A stretch of 55,360 nt of DNA from DATESZ01 sp035283845 (GCA_035283845.1 DATESZ010000264.1:1-55360); one strand, 5' to 3'; positions 19,592-28,557 are shown, counted from the first letter of the stretch. Numbers and translations: made by a program. The notes: generated from the sequence alone by a model not told the origin.

Positions 19592-20188
19592 ATGACCAAG
19601 CATCAGCAATCGCTTAACCACCCCCAGAAGGGGTCTCGGATAACCGTTGACCCTATTAGAAGTCTCGAAGACATAAACGAGATCAAGCTGCTACTGAGGA
19701 ATGATCCGCTTTATCTTTGTCTTTTCACTCTAGGGATAAACACAGGATTGCGTGCTTCGGACTTACTCCATATTACGGCGGGGCAGGTCAAGGATTTATC
19801 CCCGATGGACGAGTTGTGTTTGAACAAGCGTAAGACCGGCAATGGTCGGAGGATGAATTTAAACTCGGCCTGTGTTGATGCGATACATTCTCTTTTGGCT
19901 AGCAGGGGGTATCTTGACGAAGAAGTCTTGTTTATTGGGCAGCGGGGGCCGTTGACTGTTTCGTCTGTGAATCGGTTGTGGAAAAGGTGGGCGAGGCAAT
20001 GTGGGATTCGGGGGAACTTCGGCAGTCATTCTGCCAGAAAGACTTTTGGCTATCATCAGCGCGCGACCTTTGGGGTGTGCCTGCCCGAGCTGATGCGGGT
20101 GTTTGGGCATTCAAGTGAACGGCAAACCCTTGCCTACATAGGCATCCAGGATGAGACGATAAAGAACATTTACGCAAACACACTATAA
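19592..20188 (+). CDS. Short tyrosine recombinase, 198 aa
   Basis: All catalytic residues are present: R54 (TGLRASDLL), a Lys around K79-K81 (NKRKTGNGRR), H146 and R149 (SHSARKTFGYH), H173 (FGHSS), Y182 (AYIGI). The N-terminal core-binding domain of normal integrases is nearly absent, as in FimB-type short recombinases. The extra helix insert typical of IntI is not seen. It may invert, integrate or resolve DNA; it is the only recombinase of this class here and thus a candidate, unproven, for acting on the attC sites. Confidence 0.85.
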   Translation: MTKHQQSLNHPQKGSRITVDPIRSLEDINEIKLLLRNDPLYLCLFTLGINTGLRASDLLHITAGQVKDLSPMDELCLNKRKTGNGRRMNLNSACVDAIHSLLASRGYLDEEVLFIGQRGPLTVSSVNRLWKRWARQCGIRGNFGSHSARKTFGYHQRATFGVCLPELMRVFGHSSERQTLAYIGIQDETIKNIYANTL

Positions 20189-20203
20189 AGGGGGGTAAAT
20201 TAG

Positions 20204-20482
20204 ATGAGTGGATTGAGCATGGTTATGTTTGGCGGTAATATGTTCATAATGGGGAAGCTTGAAGGGCAGAAGCTATTTAACCCAAGGCAATATGCTCTGG
20301 TGCAGACATCCCCTGGGCGGTTCCAGCACCACTTGTCTCCACCCCCTGCGGCCCCGGCATTTATACATCTTCCTAAAGATATTTTTTATTACCCCATTGC
20401 TGATGGCGAGCTTTCGGCTTTATACACTGAGGCGACCACCGGGATAAAGATTGCCAATCCTCTTATTGGGTTGGTCCGCTAA
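20204..20482 (+). CDS. Hypothetical protein, 92 aa
   Basis: RBS GGGGGG upstream. Hydrophobic start (MSGLSMVMFGGNMFIMG), then proline-rich middle. Its stop overlaps the next start (TAATG). No family recognised; often such proteins precede the terminase genes. Confidence 0.6.
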   Translation: MSGLSMVMFGGNMFIMGKLEGQKLFNPRQYALVQTSPGRFQHHLSPPPAAPAFIHLPKDIFYYPIADGELSALYTEATTGIKIANPLIGLVR

Positions 20483-21102
20483 TGGCCGTCTGTGGGGTAA
20501 AGGGCAAGATAGACAAGATCGTCATGGAGCAGAAGATCAAAGCTGGCGAATCCTACGCGGCGATTGGGGCTTATTTTGGTGTGGGCAGGGAGTCTGTGCG
20601 GATGGCTCACAAGAGGCTGGGGGGCGCGGTGGAGTCCACGCCGGAACTGATTGAGAAGTCAGAATTATCTAAAGGCAATCTTGACACTATAAATCAGCTT
20701 GTAAAAATCAATTCTGCCATCATGGATGAACTCGATCGCGCTCGAAGGCTTATTTTACGAGAGGACATAAAAGTAAAAGAGCGGGAGCGCCTTGAAGACC
20801 AGGTGGAACGCGACCCCACCCGGACGGATTTGGTAGAGAAACTAAAAGAGAAAGCCAATATTAATTTTTCTAATATTCTGAAGATTCAAGCCAGCGTGAT
20901 TGATATATCCGCTGAGGTCAGGAAGCAACTCGAATTGCAAATAAAGATCGCTGAGACGCTTTACAGTGCGACGATGGTGGCGCAGTTTCAAGAAGAGGTG
21001 TTAAACGCAATCGCGTCGGCGGACACAAATGTCAGAACCAGGATAATCGTTAAGCTCAAAGAACTTAGGACAATCCGGGGACTGATCCAGATAAAGAAAT
21101 AG
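20482..21102 (+). CDS. Terminase small subunit-like protein, 206 aa
   Basis: An N-terminal HTH (KIKAGESYAAIGAYFGVGRE, SVRMAHKRL) followed by long helices (LDRARRLILREDIKVKERER, RKQLELQIKIAETLYS). This DNA-binding plus oligomerisation layout and its place 6 nt before the large subunit indicate the small terminase that recognises phage DNA for packaging. Confidence 0.7.
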   Translation: MAVCGVKGKIDKIVMEQKIKAGESYAAIGAYFGVGRESVRMAHKRLGGAVESTPELIEKSELSKGNLDTINQLVKINSAIMDELDRARRLILREDIKVKERERLEDQVERDPTRTDLVEKLKEKANINFSNILKIQASVIDISAEVRKQLELQIKIAETLYSATMVAQFQEEVLNAIASADTNVRTRIIVKLKELRTIRGLIQIKK

Positions 21103-21108
21103 AGGATC

Positions 21109-22731
21109 ATGGCCGTTATAACCGAAGCACACAAGACCGACATGTTCGCTGAGTTGATAAATTCCATCGACCAGAAGTTCGGAGGCAGCAGCGAAACCTC
21201 CTCCGACTTGGGGCAGTGGGCCGTTAACAATGAGATTATGCTTGATGGCAAGAAGTTCACCTTCAAAAAGCACGAATACCTTATCGAGCCCTACAGCGAC
21301 AAACACCCCTACCAGGTAGAAATAAAAGCTACACAACTGGGTCTCACCTCAAAGGCCATGCTCAGGGTATTCCATACGGCACGGTATGGAGGCGACAGCT
21401 ACCGGGGCATTGGATACTACTTCCCGTCCAGAACCGACGTTACAGACCTCAGCAAGACCAGGATAGACCCGCTTATTGATGACAACCCCGAAACCATAGG
21501 GCAGTGGATGCGCGACACCAACGCCGCTAATGTGAAAAAGATATGGAATACGAACCTTTACCTTCGCGGCATGCGGTCTCGGGTCGGAGCAAAATCATCC
21601 CCGATGGACTTCGTGGTGTTTGATGAACTGGACGAAGCCCCCCCAAAAATGGTGGATATGATTCTCGAACGTATGGCGCATTCCGAAGAGGGGGAATTAC
21701 TCTACTTGTCCAACCCCACCCTTCCGGATTACGGTATCGATCGGCTTTTCCAGCTTTCCAACCAGATGTACTGGCTGATTAAGTGCCCAAAGTGCAATCA
21801 TTACACCGATCTGGTGGGAACCTTCCCGGAGTGCCTACTAATGGCAAGGGGCAGAGTTATAAGGGCCTGCGAGAAATGCCATGCAGAACTTGACCCTTCT
21901 AAGGGCGCATGGGTTGCCAAAAGACCCGACATAACCGATATACATGGTAGGCAATTCAGCCAACTTTACTCCCAGACTAAAATGACCAACCCGGAGAAGA
22001 TACTGCATACCTTCCAGACAACGAACAATCTGACCGATTTCTACAACCTTAAGCTCGGGATAGCCTACGTAGAGGCGCAGAACCGTCTCTCTGTTCAACA
22101 AGTGCTTGATTGTTGTGGCGACAGGGGCATTGCGTCGAGTTGCGACGAGGGCACATTCATGGGGGTGGATCAAGGCAACAACCTCCACGTGGTTATTGGC
22201 AAGCCTCATCCGAAACGTGCCGGCGAGGTAATCCATATCGGGGAATATCTTGGGAACAAGGGCAAGGAAGGCGGCTCATGGAAACAACTTGATGAATTGA
22301 TGGCTAGATTTAAAGTTATGCGTTGCGTGGTTGACGGGCTGCCAGAGACCAAACATGCCAGGGCGTTTGCGGAGAGGTTCCCTGGAAGGGTATTCTTATT
22401 GTTTGCCAACGTCCACCAGAAGGGATCGTATAGGTGGGATGAGCGGGCGCATCTGGTGAGTGCGAACATTACGGAAACACTTGATGCCAGCCATAGGTTG
22501 ATAGCGGATTGCGATATTATACTACCCAGAAAATCATCGGATGTTGTCCAGGAATTCGCGCGCCATTGCCATGCCGTAGCAAAAAAACTTGAGGAAGACG
22601 ACGAAACGGGATCAAGCAGATATGTTTACATACATCGGCTCGCCGGTCCTGACCACTACGTAATGGCCTTTGACTATATGGTCATGTGTCTTCTTGATGC
22701 TCCGGCGCTTATGTTCCCGGAGCTTTTGTAA
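21109..22731 (+). CDS. terL: Terminase large subunit
   Basis: 540 aa. ATPase part: KATQLGLTSKAM as a deviant Walker A (about residue 70), FVVFDELDEAPP as Walker B with catalytic Glu, LYLSNPT as motif III. A CPKC/CEKC zinc pair follows (about residues 226-265). RuvC-type nuclease part: FMGVDQGNN, CVVDGLPETKH, and the final Asp in MAFDYMVMCLL. It translocates DNA into the prohead through the portal and cuts it. Confidence 0.9.
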   Translation: MAVITEAHKTDMFAELINSIDQKFGGSSETSSDLGQWAVNNEIMLDGKKFTFKKHEYLIEPYSDKHPYQVEIKATQLGLTSKAMLRVFHTARYGGDSYRGIGYYFPSRTDVTDLSKTRIDPLIDDNPETIGQWMRDTNAANVKKIWNTNLYLRGMRSRVGAKSSPMDFVVFDELDEAPPKMVDMILERMAHSEEGELLYLSNPTLPDYGIDRLFQLSNQMYWLIKCPKCNHYTDLVGTFPECLLMARGRVIRACEKCHAELDPSKGAWVAKRPDITDIHGRQFSQLYSQTKMTNPEKILHTFQTTNNLTDFYNLKLGIAYVEAQNRLSVQQVLDCCGDRGIASSCDEGTFMGVDQGNNLHVVIGKPHPKRAGEVIHIGEYLGNKGKEGGSWKQLDELMARFKVMRCVVDGLPETKHARAFAERFPGRVFLLFANVHQKGSYRWDERAHLVSANITETLDASHRLIADCDIILPRKSSDVVQEFARHCHAVAKKLEEDDETGSSRYVYIHRLAGPDHYVMAFDYMVMCLLDAPALMFPELL

Positions 22732-22768
22732 TAATGACCGACGAACCCAAAAAGGAAAGGGCAAGACC

Positions 22769-23152
22769 ATGATAACATTTACTACAATCAGGGTTGTAAA
22801 GTGCGATACGTGTGGAAGGTCAGTTAGTGGCCCTACAGTTAGCGGGGAGTGGAAAGTTGAATGGGATTTTGGCCTTGCTGCGGGGTGGACAAAAACAACA
22901 CACAATAAGGTTCTTTGCCCTGCCTGCAACACCTACGGAACGCTTGCGCCAGACACGATATGGAATATAAATCCTCCGAAACCACCACTAGGGGCCCAAC
23001 CGCATCAGATATGGATTGAAAAAAGGGTGGGGGAGTTATCGCGTGCAATCCATGATTATGTATCCACTGGCAACTATATAGAGGGCTTAGGCGTATGGTC
23101 GAAAGAATTAGCCGAATTGATACCGAGGATGATAGACAAGAATGACCGATGA
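22769..23152 (+). CDS. Zinc-binding accessory protein, 127 aa (possible moron)
   Basis: CDTCGRSV and CPACNTYG flank a beta part; the C-terminal half is helical. It is preceded by a 12-codon ORF at 22734-22772 (MTDEPKKERARP) that resembles the N-terminus of the gene at 23563 and overlaps this start (ATGA). Probably an insert between terminase and the 23563 gene. Confidence 0.6.
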   Translation: MITFTTIRVVKCDTCGRSVSGPTVSGEWKVEWDFGLAAGWTKTTHNKVLCPACNTYGTLAPDTIWNINPPKPPLGAQPHQIWIEKRVGELSRAIHDYVSTGNYIEGLGVWSKELAELIPRMIDKNDR

Positions 23153-23210
23153 CCCCAAAAAAGAAGTCCCAAAGCCCTCAACCAGCCCAGAACTTTTATA
23201 AGGAGACATT

Positions 23211-23570
23211 ATGTTTGATGACCGAGATAAATTAGACCAACATGGGTACACTACAGAAAAGGATACAAGGTGGAGGGATTTTCTTAAAGAACCCCCGGAA
23301 GCGGGACGGTTTTTCTTGGGAAGGTGGGTATGGGAAAACGAAAAAGATAAATGGTCAAAACAACATCTTATTGCTTTTGGGAAAAGAGAGGCAAACGGCT
23401 ATTGTGTTTATGATGAGCATCTGCAAAATAATTGGCAAACAAAATCATTGAGCTATTTCCCCTTTGAATGGGTGCCATCTCCATCCTCTGAGAAAGAATA
23501 TTTTGAACACCAAGAATGGATAAAAAAGTATAAAGAGGAAAGGAAACTTTCAAAGGCTAAATATGAGTGA
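23211..23570 (+). CDS. Hypothetical protein, 119 aa (possible moron)
   Basis: RBS AAGGAG. Rich in W, Y, F and K; begins MFDDRDKLDQHGYTTEKDTR. Codon use is more AT-rich than its neighbours. Preceded by another MTDDPKKEVPKPSTSPELL leader ORF (23142-23201). Function unknown. Confidence 0.55.
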   Translation: MFDDRDKLDQHGYTTEKDTRWRDFLKEPPEAGRFFLGRWVWENEKDKWSKQHLIAFGKREANGYCVYDEHLQNNWQTKSLSYFPFEWVPSPSSEKEYFEHQEWIKKYKEERKLSKAKYE

Positions 23571-24135
23571 TCCTCAAAAACCCGAGCCCAAACGTCCGCC
23601 CACGCAATCTTTATGTGGCCTGAGTTGGGCGGACTCCGGCAACCCTTTCTTTTACTGCGTGGTGACAGAAAAGCACGATGGCCAGGAAAAATCCTTTGAC
23701 GAAGCGCTGCCGGTCATCGAGATAATTAACGAGGGCGAGGCAAAGACATTCAAGGACTTGACGGATCAGCTTGAATTGGTTCACAAACTTCACTGCAAGT
23801 CGGTTTATGTCATTCTCGACCAGCGATATTTGACGTTCATTCATAGCTTCAATCAGTGGCGCCGGGGGGGACGAATACCATTAGTGCTGAAACACACCAA
23901 ATCATCTTCATTTGAGGCGTCACTGCTCACGATTAAGGAATTGATAGGCGAAAAACGACTGATATTCCCGCCGGATTCAACAATAAAGTCACAATTAACG
24001 GCATTTTCTAAGACAAGTCTAAAAGATGCGGTTGATTTTTACGCGGTGCTGGCGTTGACGATGGTCATTGATGCGTTCGGGAAGCAAAAGGCGGTTGAAT
24101 CGGAAGAAAAACCTAACATGAGAGGGTGGTGGTGA
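23563..24135 (+). CDS. Hypothetical packaging-region protein, 190 aa
   Basis: N-terminus MSDPQKPEPKRPPTQSL, then alternating strands and helices with VYVILDQRYLTFIHSF and a C-terminal DAVDFYAVLALTMVID. The pattern of beta strands ending in Asp is reminiscent of an RNase H-like fold (SWADSG, VILDQR, KDAVDFY), suggesting a small nuclease-like relative; speculative. Confidence 0.5.
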   Translation: MSDPQKPEPKRPPTQSLCGLSWADSGNPFFYCVVTEKHDGQEKSFDEALPVIEIINEGEAKTFKDLTDQLELVHKLHCKSVYVILDQRYLTFIHSFNQWRRGGRIPLVLKHTKSSSFEASLLTIKELIGEKRLIFPPDSTIKSQLTAFSKTSLKDAVDFYAVLALTMVIDAFGKQKAVESEEKPNMRGWW

Positions 24136-24136
24136 G

Positions 24137-24334
24137 ATGAGAAAGGAAACCAACGGGGAATATTGGATAAAACATAGCTCGGGAATGTGGACGATCGGGC
24201 ATGGGGATGAATCCGGCCAAATTGGATGGAAGACGAGGAATATGGGGCTTTGCCACGGAGAGCCCATGCCGCTTCGTAACGGCCCCCCTGATATTGTAAA
24301 AGAACTTATGAGACTTAATTATGGTGTGGTATGA
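24137..24334 (+). CDS. Hypothetical protein, 65 aa
   Basis: Beta-rich with aromatic residues (NGEYWIKHSSGMWTIGHGD). Stop overlaps the next start. Not recognised. Confidence 0.55.
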   Translation: MRKETNGEYWIKHSSGMWTIGHGDESGQIGWKTRNMGLCHGEPMPLRNGPPDIVKELMRLNYGVV

Positions 24335-24627
24335 GTAATCTTACCGAAAAGCAGTCGCTCTGCCTATCCTGCCAATATTGTTGCAAAACAATAGCCTTCC
24401 CGTTTGCCGCAGACCCGGTAAGCCTGGAATTTTATAAAGCCAGAGGGCTAAAGGTTATCCATTCGACTGAAACGGAAGAATCATGGGTCACCTTTCCTCA
24501 CGTTTGCCCGCATATTACCAAAGAAGGCTGTAATATTTATGTTAAAAGGCCATACGCCTGTATGGTATTCGATGGCAGCAAGCACCCGGTAAGCTCCAAC
24601 CAATGCCTGTGGCCAAGGAAAGATTAA
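24331..24627 (+). CDS. YkgJ-type CxxCxxCC metal-binding protein, 98 aa
   Basis: CLSCQYCCKTIAFPF is the hallmark of the zinc/iron-chelating YkgJ-like family (PF03692), with further ligands CPHITKEGCNIY and RPYACMVF. Usually these are metal-binding host proteins; a phage copy could serve as an accessory metabolic gene. Confidence 0.75.
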   Translation: MSNLTEKQSLCLSCQYCCKTIAFPFAADPVSLEFYKARGLKVIHSTETEESWVTFPHVCPHITKEGCNIYVKRPYACMVFDGSKHPVSSNQCLWPRKD

Positions 24628-24636
24628 ATTAAATAG

Positions 24637-24652
24637 CGTCAAATTTTTGACG
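24637..24652. repeat. Palindrome CGTCAA-N4-TTGACG, copy 2
   Basis: CGTCAAATTTTTGACG upstream of the portal promoter; same arms and flanks as copy 1 at 19137-19152. Candidate operator of the head operon. Confidence 0.6.
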
Positions 24653-24678
24653 GTCTGCCCCCCCCTGCGAAAAAATAG

Positions 24679-24712
24679 TTGACAAATAAACAAAACCGTG
24701 CGCATATCGCAC
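24679..24712 (+). promoter_or_regulatory. Promoter and hairpin upstream of portal
   Basis: TTGACA (24679-24684), 17-nt spacer, GCATAT (24702-24707) overlapping the inverted repeat GTGCG-N5-CGCAC (24698-24712). The same hairpin with ACC after it occurs at 49388-49402. Confidence 0.45.
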
Positions 24713-24763
24713 ACCGTCGGATAATTGACGCGATATATGTCATAAAAAAGACGGGGATAACGC

Positions 24764-26896
24764 ATGAGAAACGACCTACTCCTGATTTTATCGCCATCAG
24801 ATGTGATGCAGGCCGCACAAGAAAAGGAGGCCGCGTCTCAAGAGGCTGAACAGCCCTCCGAACACTTTGTATCGGCCCTTTCACAACACATAATCCCCAA
24901 ATGGCAAGCGGCTCAACAGGCCAAAATAATCCCAGAAATGGAAATGTTGGCGTCTGTGCGGCAAAAACGCGGCGAGTACGATCCGCAGAAATTAGCCGAG
25001 ATACAAAACGTTGGCCAGCCCGAAATATTCATGAATGTCACCGATACGAAGGTCAGGAATGGCGTTGCCTGGATAAAGGACATCATCATCCAGCCAACTC
25101 AGCGGATAATTGCCGTTGATCCCACACCGCTGCCAGATTTACCGCAAGACATAAAAGAGCAGATCACCAGTTCCGTTGTCAGGCAGTATCTTGACATGGC
25201 TGTTTCTCAGGCGGCGCAGACAGGGCAACAAATATCTTCTGACCAGCTCCGTGCTTGGATGCAGCAGGAGTCGGACGCAGTAGGGGATCGCGTCCATAGT
25301 GAAATCGTTAAAAAAGCCAAAGCAATGGCCGAAGACATAACCGACCAGATAGACGATCACTTTAAAGAGGGGGGCTTTTACAAGGCGCTCAACCAGTGCA
25401 TCGATGATATTGTCGGGCTGAAGGCGGGGTTTATAAAGGGGCCGACCTTTCGGAAGGAAAGACTCAAGAAAACCTCGCAAGACCCTGCCACCGGCAAACT
25501 GGTACGGAACATTGAAACGAAAATCGTCCCTCAGTATGATCGCGTTTCCCCATTCGCGGTATTCCCGTCGCCACGAAGCACAACCGTTGATAATGGTTAT
25601 CTTTTTCTTGTTGGGTCAATCAGACCCCACCAGCTCCATGAGCTTATTGGTGTGCCAGGTTACGATGAGGCCGAAATAAGGGAAGTCCTGAAGGAGTTCC
25701 AAGAAAAGAAGCTTAACGACGAATGGCTCACGTTATCTCTGGAAGCCAAGGAAGGAATAGGGGAAGAGAACCCCGACCAGCCGTGGTCTGCCCCGGAAAA
25801 CATTCCTTACCTCGAACTGTGGGACGAACTTCCGGGCAAACTTCTTCTCGAATGGGGGATGACGGCGGAAGATATTCCCGATCCGGACGACGATTACGCC
25901 GTGTGCGTTTGGCAGATCGGAACCCATGTCATAAAGGCCATGCTGAATTATGACAGTCTCGGCAAGAAACCTATTTCCAAAATATCCTTTGAGAATGACA
26001 ACGATTCTTTTTGGGGCCGTGGAGTAGCCGAGATGATCGCAGATTGCCAGCAGGTTTGTAACGCCTGCGCTCGTTCGATACTGGCAAATATAGCGATGGG
26101 TGCCCTTCCGATGGTAGATTTGAACATCGACCGGCTTGAACCTGGCGCATCTCGGAAGATTTGGCCTGGGCGTGTATTCCCGACTACCGACGAACAGATG
26201 GCATCGGGCAGCAAGGCAGTAAACTTTTATCAGCCCCAGATGGTTACACAACAGTTACAGGCCGTTTACGATGCCTTCTCCCGCATAGCAGATGAGCATT
26301 CCGGCATTCCGGCGTATGCGCATGGAGGAGACGTAGGCGCCGGCGGAAACGCGAGCGGGCTTGCTCAGCTAATCGGGATGGCAACCCGTGGCATAAAAGC
26401 AGTGATTCGTAACATCGACCTTGACGGCATAGTGCCCTGCCTTGAGCGCCACTATGATTATTTGCTTGAAAACTTTGAGATTTATGGGTTGATGGGTGAT
26501 TACAAGGTATCCGCCAAGGGGACGGCGGCGCTGCTTGCTAAAGAGCAGCAGACCGCTCGCAAGAACGAGTTCCTTAATTATACCGCGAACCCTGTCGACA
26601 TCCAGATTATAGGGACTGAAAATCGCCGCAAGATTCTATTCTCGGTTGCTAAGGATTTGGGTATCGATATTGATGAAAATATCTTACCGCCGATTCCCCA
26701 GGGGGGGCCGACGCAACCACAACCTGGTACTCCTCTCCCCGGTATGGTTTCCAGCCCCCCCGCTCCCTCACCACAAACCTTGGATGCGGCAGGGAATCCG
26801 GCTCAAGGAGTTGACGACCGCCAGTTCAACGAGTCGCGGCCCCGGATGGAAGTAAGCAGCCCAGGCCAGGCGGGCGGCGCTGAGGGATACCAGTGA
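24764..26896 (+). CDS. Portal protein, P22-like
   Basis: 710 aa, close to the 725 aa of P22 gp1. Opens with a helical segment, then QNVGQPEIFMNVTDTKVRNG, and the long central region PYLELWDELPGKLLLEWG..., ISFENDNDSFWGRGVAEMIA and CNACARSILANIAMG typical of podovirus portals. C-terminal QPGTPLPG-type proline-rich tail. It forms the dodecameric ring through which DNA enters and leaves the head. Stop overlaps the next gene. Confidence 0.8.
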   Translation: MRNDLLLILSPSDVMQAAQEKEAASQEAEQPSEHFVSALSQHIIPKWQAAQQAKIIPEMEMLASVRQKRGEYDPQKLAEIQNVGQPEIFMNVTDTKVRNGVAWIKDIIIQPTQRIIAVDPTPLPDLPQDIKEQITSSVVRQYLDMAVSQAAQTGQQISSDQLRAWMQQESDAVGDRVHSEIVKKAKAMAEDITDQIDDHFKEGGFYKALNQCIDDIVGLKAGFIKGPTFRKERLKKTSQDPATGKLVRNIETKIVPQYDRVSPFAVFPSPRSTTVDNGYLFLVGSIRPHQLHELIGVPGYDEAEIREVLKEFQEKKLNDEWLTLSLEAKEGIGEENPDQPWSAPENIPYLELWDELPGKLLLEWGMTAEDIPDPDDDYAVCVWQIGTHVIKAMLNYDSLGKKPISKISFENDNDSFWGRGVAEMIADCQQVCNACARSILANIAMGALPMVDLNIDRLEPGASRKIWPGRVFPTTDEQMASGSKAVNFYQPQMVTQQLQAVYDAFSRIADEHSGIPAYAHGGDVGAGGNASGLAQLIGMATRGIKAVIRNIDLDGIVPCLERHYDYLLENFEIYGLMGDYKVSAKGTAALLAKEQQTARKNEFLNYTANPVDIQIIGTENRRKILFSVAKDLGIDIDENILPPIPQGGPTQPQPGTPLPGMVSSPPAPSPQTLDAAGNPAQGVDDRQFNESRPRMEVSSPGQAGGAEGYQ

Positions 26897-27153
26897 TAGC
26901 GCCTTCAGAGCAAACGGCGAGGGCCATAGTGAATCTGGCCGGGAATCCTAATTGGGATACGATACTCAGATGGATAGACGAATCCGCCATACTGCAAAGC
27001 CTCAAGAATAACCACAACCGAGGCGAAGAGACCATTGTCATGCAGGGGCGCAACATGGAACTCGAAGACTTCTTGAAGATAGTGGCAAAAGCTAAAGCCG
27101 GAGACTACACGAGGAATGTGGAAGAGGCGAGAAGGATGGAGAACAAAAAATAA
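26893..27153 (+). CDS. Hypothetical head-region protein, 86 aa
   Basis: ATGA-overlap with portal. Helical: TARAIVNLAGNPNWDTILRW, then MELEDFLKIVAKAKAGDY. Similar small helical genes follow portals in related phages; function unknown. Confidence 0.6.
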   Translation: MIAPSEQTARAIVNLAGNPNWDTILRWIDESAILQSLKNNHNRGEETIVMQGRNMELEDFLKIVAKAKAGDYTRNVEEARRMENKK

Positions 27154-27169
27154 ACAGGAGGATGTTTCA

Positions 27170-27283
27170 ATGGTCAAGACGTTTAAGAAGAACGACAAGA
27201 TGGATAAAGGAATGCCGGACAAAATGATGGACAAGATGCACAAGGGCAAGAATATGCCACCTCCCAAAAAGGGGAAGAAGTAA
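27170..27283 (+). CDS. Lys/Met-rich mini-protein, 37 aa
   Basis: RBS AGGAGG upstream of the ATG at 27170. Composed almost only of K, M, G, D and P (KMDKGMPDKMMDKMHKGKNM). Probably disordered and nucleic-acid binding; could accompany DNA or capsid. Confidence 0.55.
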   Translation: MVKTFKKNDKMDKGMPDKMMDKMHKGKNMPPPKKGKK

Positions 27284-27354
27284 CACATAAAATAAAGATT
27301 TAACCGAGTTCTTGAACCTTCCGGCCAGAAGGAGAGAGACGAAAGCAGTTTTTT

Positions 27355-27398
27355 AGGCGCACAGCAAGGTGCTTGCTCACTTTGCATGCGCCTTTTTT
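27355..27398 (+). terminator. Rho-independent terminator
   Basis: AGGCGCA (27355-27361) pairs with TGCGCCT (27387-27393) and is followed by TTTTT. The loop holds a further small hairpin (AGCAAGGTGCTTGCT). It may lower read-through from portal into scaffold. Confidence 0.75.
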
Positions 27399-27420
27399 AT
27401 TGGCTCAGTTATCAAAGGCT

Positions 27421-27519
27421 GAAGCCCGTAAAAGTCGGATCAGCCTTTATAAGCAACGCGAAGCCCGTGAAGGTCGGATCGCAAAAATAAGCAGTTGTGA
27501 AGCCCGTAAAAGTCGGATC
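27421..27519. repeat. Three 21-bp repeats with 39-nt period before the scaffold gene
   Basis: GAAGCCCGTRAARGTCGGATC at 27421-27441, 27460-27480 and 27499-27519. The 39-nt period keeps the reading frame, but the ORF start at 27535 lies beyond them, so they are 5' untranslated. Candidate regulatory or RNA-structure elements. Confidence 0.75.
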
Positions 27520-27534
27520 ACAGAAAGGAACAAA

Positions 27535-28557
27535 ATGAGCACTTACGAGGAATTGGAAAAAGCAGAGCAGGAAGCGGACGCGGCATTGGCGGCGATGAAC
27601 GCCGATGAACCCGCTATCGAAGCCAAACCGGAAGATGACAAGCCCGTAAAGCCGGATGTCGTTGATGAAGGTGTGGTGTCTGATGGCGTACTCGTCGCGG
27701 ATGATCCAGCGATTAAGGCAACCCCAGCCGAAGCGCCAGTCAAGAAAGACGATGACGGCATTGACTACAAGCAAAAGTTTCTTGTGGTTGACGGGATGCT
27801 GAAGGCCGACACCGCCCGGTTAAAAGCTGAAGCGGCGCAATGGAGGGAATACGCCACGGGGCTCCAGGAACGAATATCAGTTCTTGAAGACACCGTAAAG
27901 GCAAAATCTTCCGCCGTAGAGACACAGCCGGACGAAGAAGACTACGAGGTTGATGCTTTCGTAGCAGACAACCCAGGTGCCGCTAAGCTGCTCAAGAAAA
28001 TGGAGGCCAAGCACAAGGCCGAGCTTGCCAGTCTGCGGGACGAGATAAAGTCCGTGGATCAAAAGAGCGTTGCCACAAGCGCTGAGTTTAAGCAGACCAC
28101 CGCTATCAGCCAGTTCGATAGGGCAATGGCAGATGCCGGAGCTCTAGACTGGAGGGCGATCGACACCGACCCAGGTTTCACGGAATGGTTGAACCGCTCT
28201 CCTTACAATGTCAAGGTTCTTCAGGCAGCCGCAAGCGAGTTCGATGCGCCTACTGTTTCAGCGTTCTTCCTCGATTACAAGCGCTCATTGGAAACAAATG
28301 GTGGCGACCCGCCCACTGATAATGGGAACGGTAGCCAGAGCAAAATTGAAAAATTTACCGCGCCGCCACGTTCCGGAGGGGGTGGCCCTCCTCCGAAGAC
28401 AGCGGTGTCACCGGTTCTTACGAAAGAAAATTACGCCAAATTCTCCAAACAAGCCATGACGCCAGGTGCTTATAACCCGGCTCAGTGGGGCGGCAAAACA
28501 GTGGCACAGATGGACGCCATATTTGATGCTGCCATAGCAGGGAATGAATTAAGGTAA
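27535..28557 (+). CDS. Scaffolding protein, 340 aa
   Basis: Start at 27535 behind AGAAAGG. Acidic, highly helical and Ala/Glu/Lys-rich: YEELEKAEQEADAALAAMNA, central coiled coil (LKAEAAQWREYATGLQERIS), C-terminal GGGGPPPKTAVSP linker and short end domain. Composition and place before the coat gene are those of an assembly scaffold that is lost during maturation. Confidence 0.75.
   Translation: MSTYEELEKAEQEADAALAAMNADEPAIEAKPEDDKPVKPDVVDEGVVSDGVLVADDPAIKATPAEAPVKKDDDGIDYKQKFLVVDGMLKADTARLKAEAAQWREYATGLQERISVLEDTVKAKSSAVETQPDEEDYEVDAFVADNPGAAKLLKKMEAKHKAELASLRDEIKSVDQKSVATSAEFKQTTAISQFDRAMADAGALDWRAIDTDPGFTEWLNRSPYNVKVLQAAASEFDAPTVSAFFLDYKRSLETNGGDPPTDNGNGSQSKIEKFTAPPRSGGGGPPPKTAVSPVLTKENYAKFSKQAMTPGAYNPAQWGGKTVAQMDAIFDAAIAGNELR

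Noticed and set aside
27421..27519. CRISPR array candidate
   Set aside because: Only three 21-bp repeats with 18-nt spacers, no cas genes, and the position is a 5' leader.
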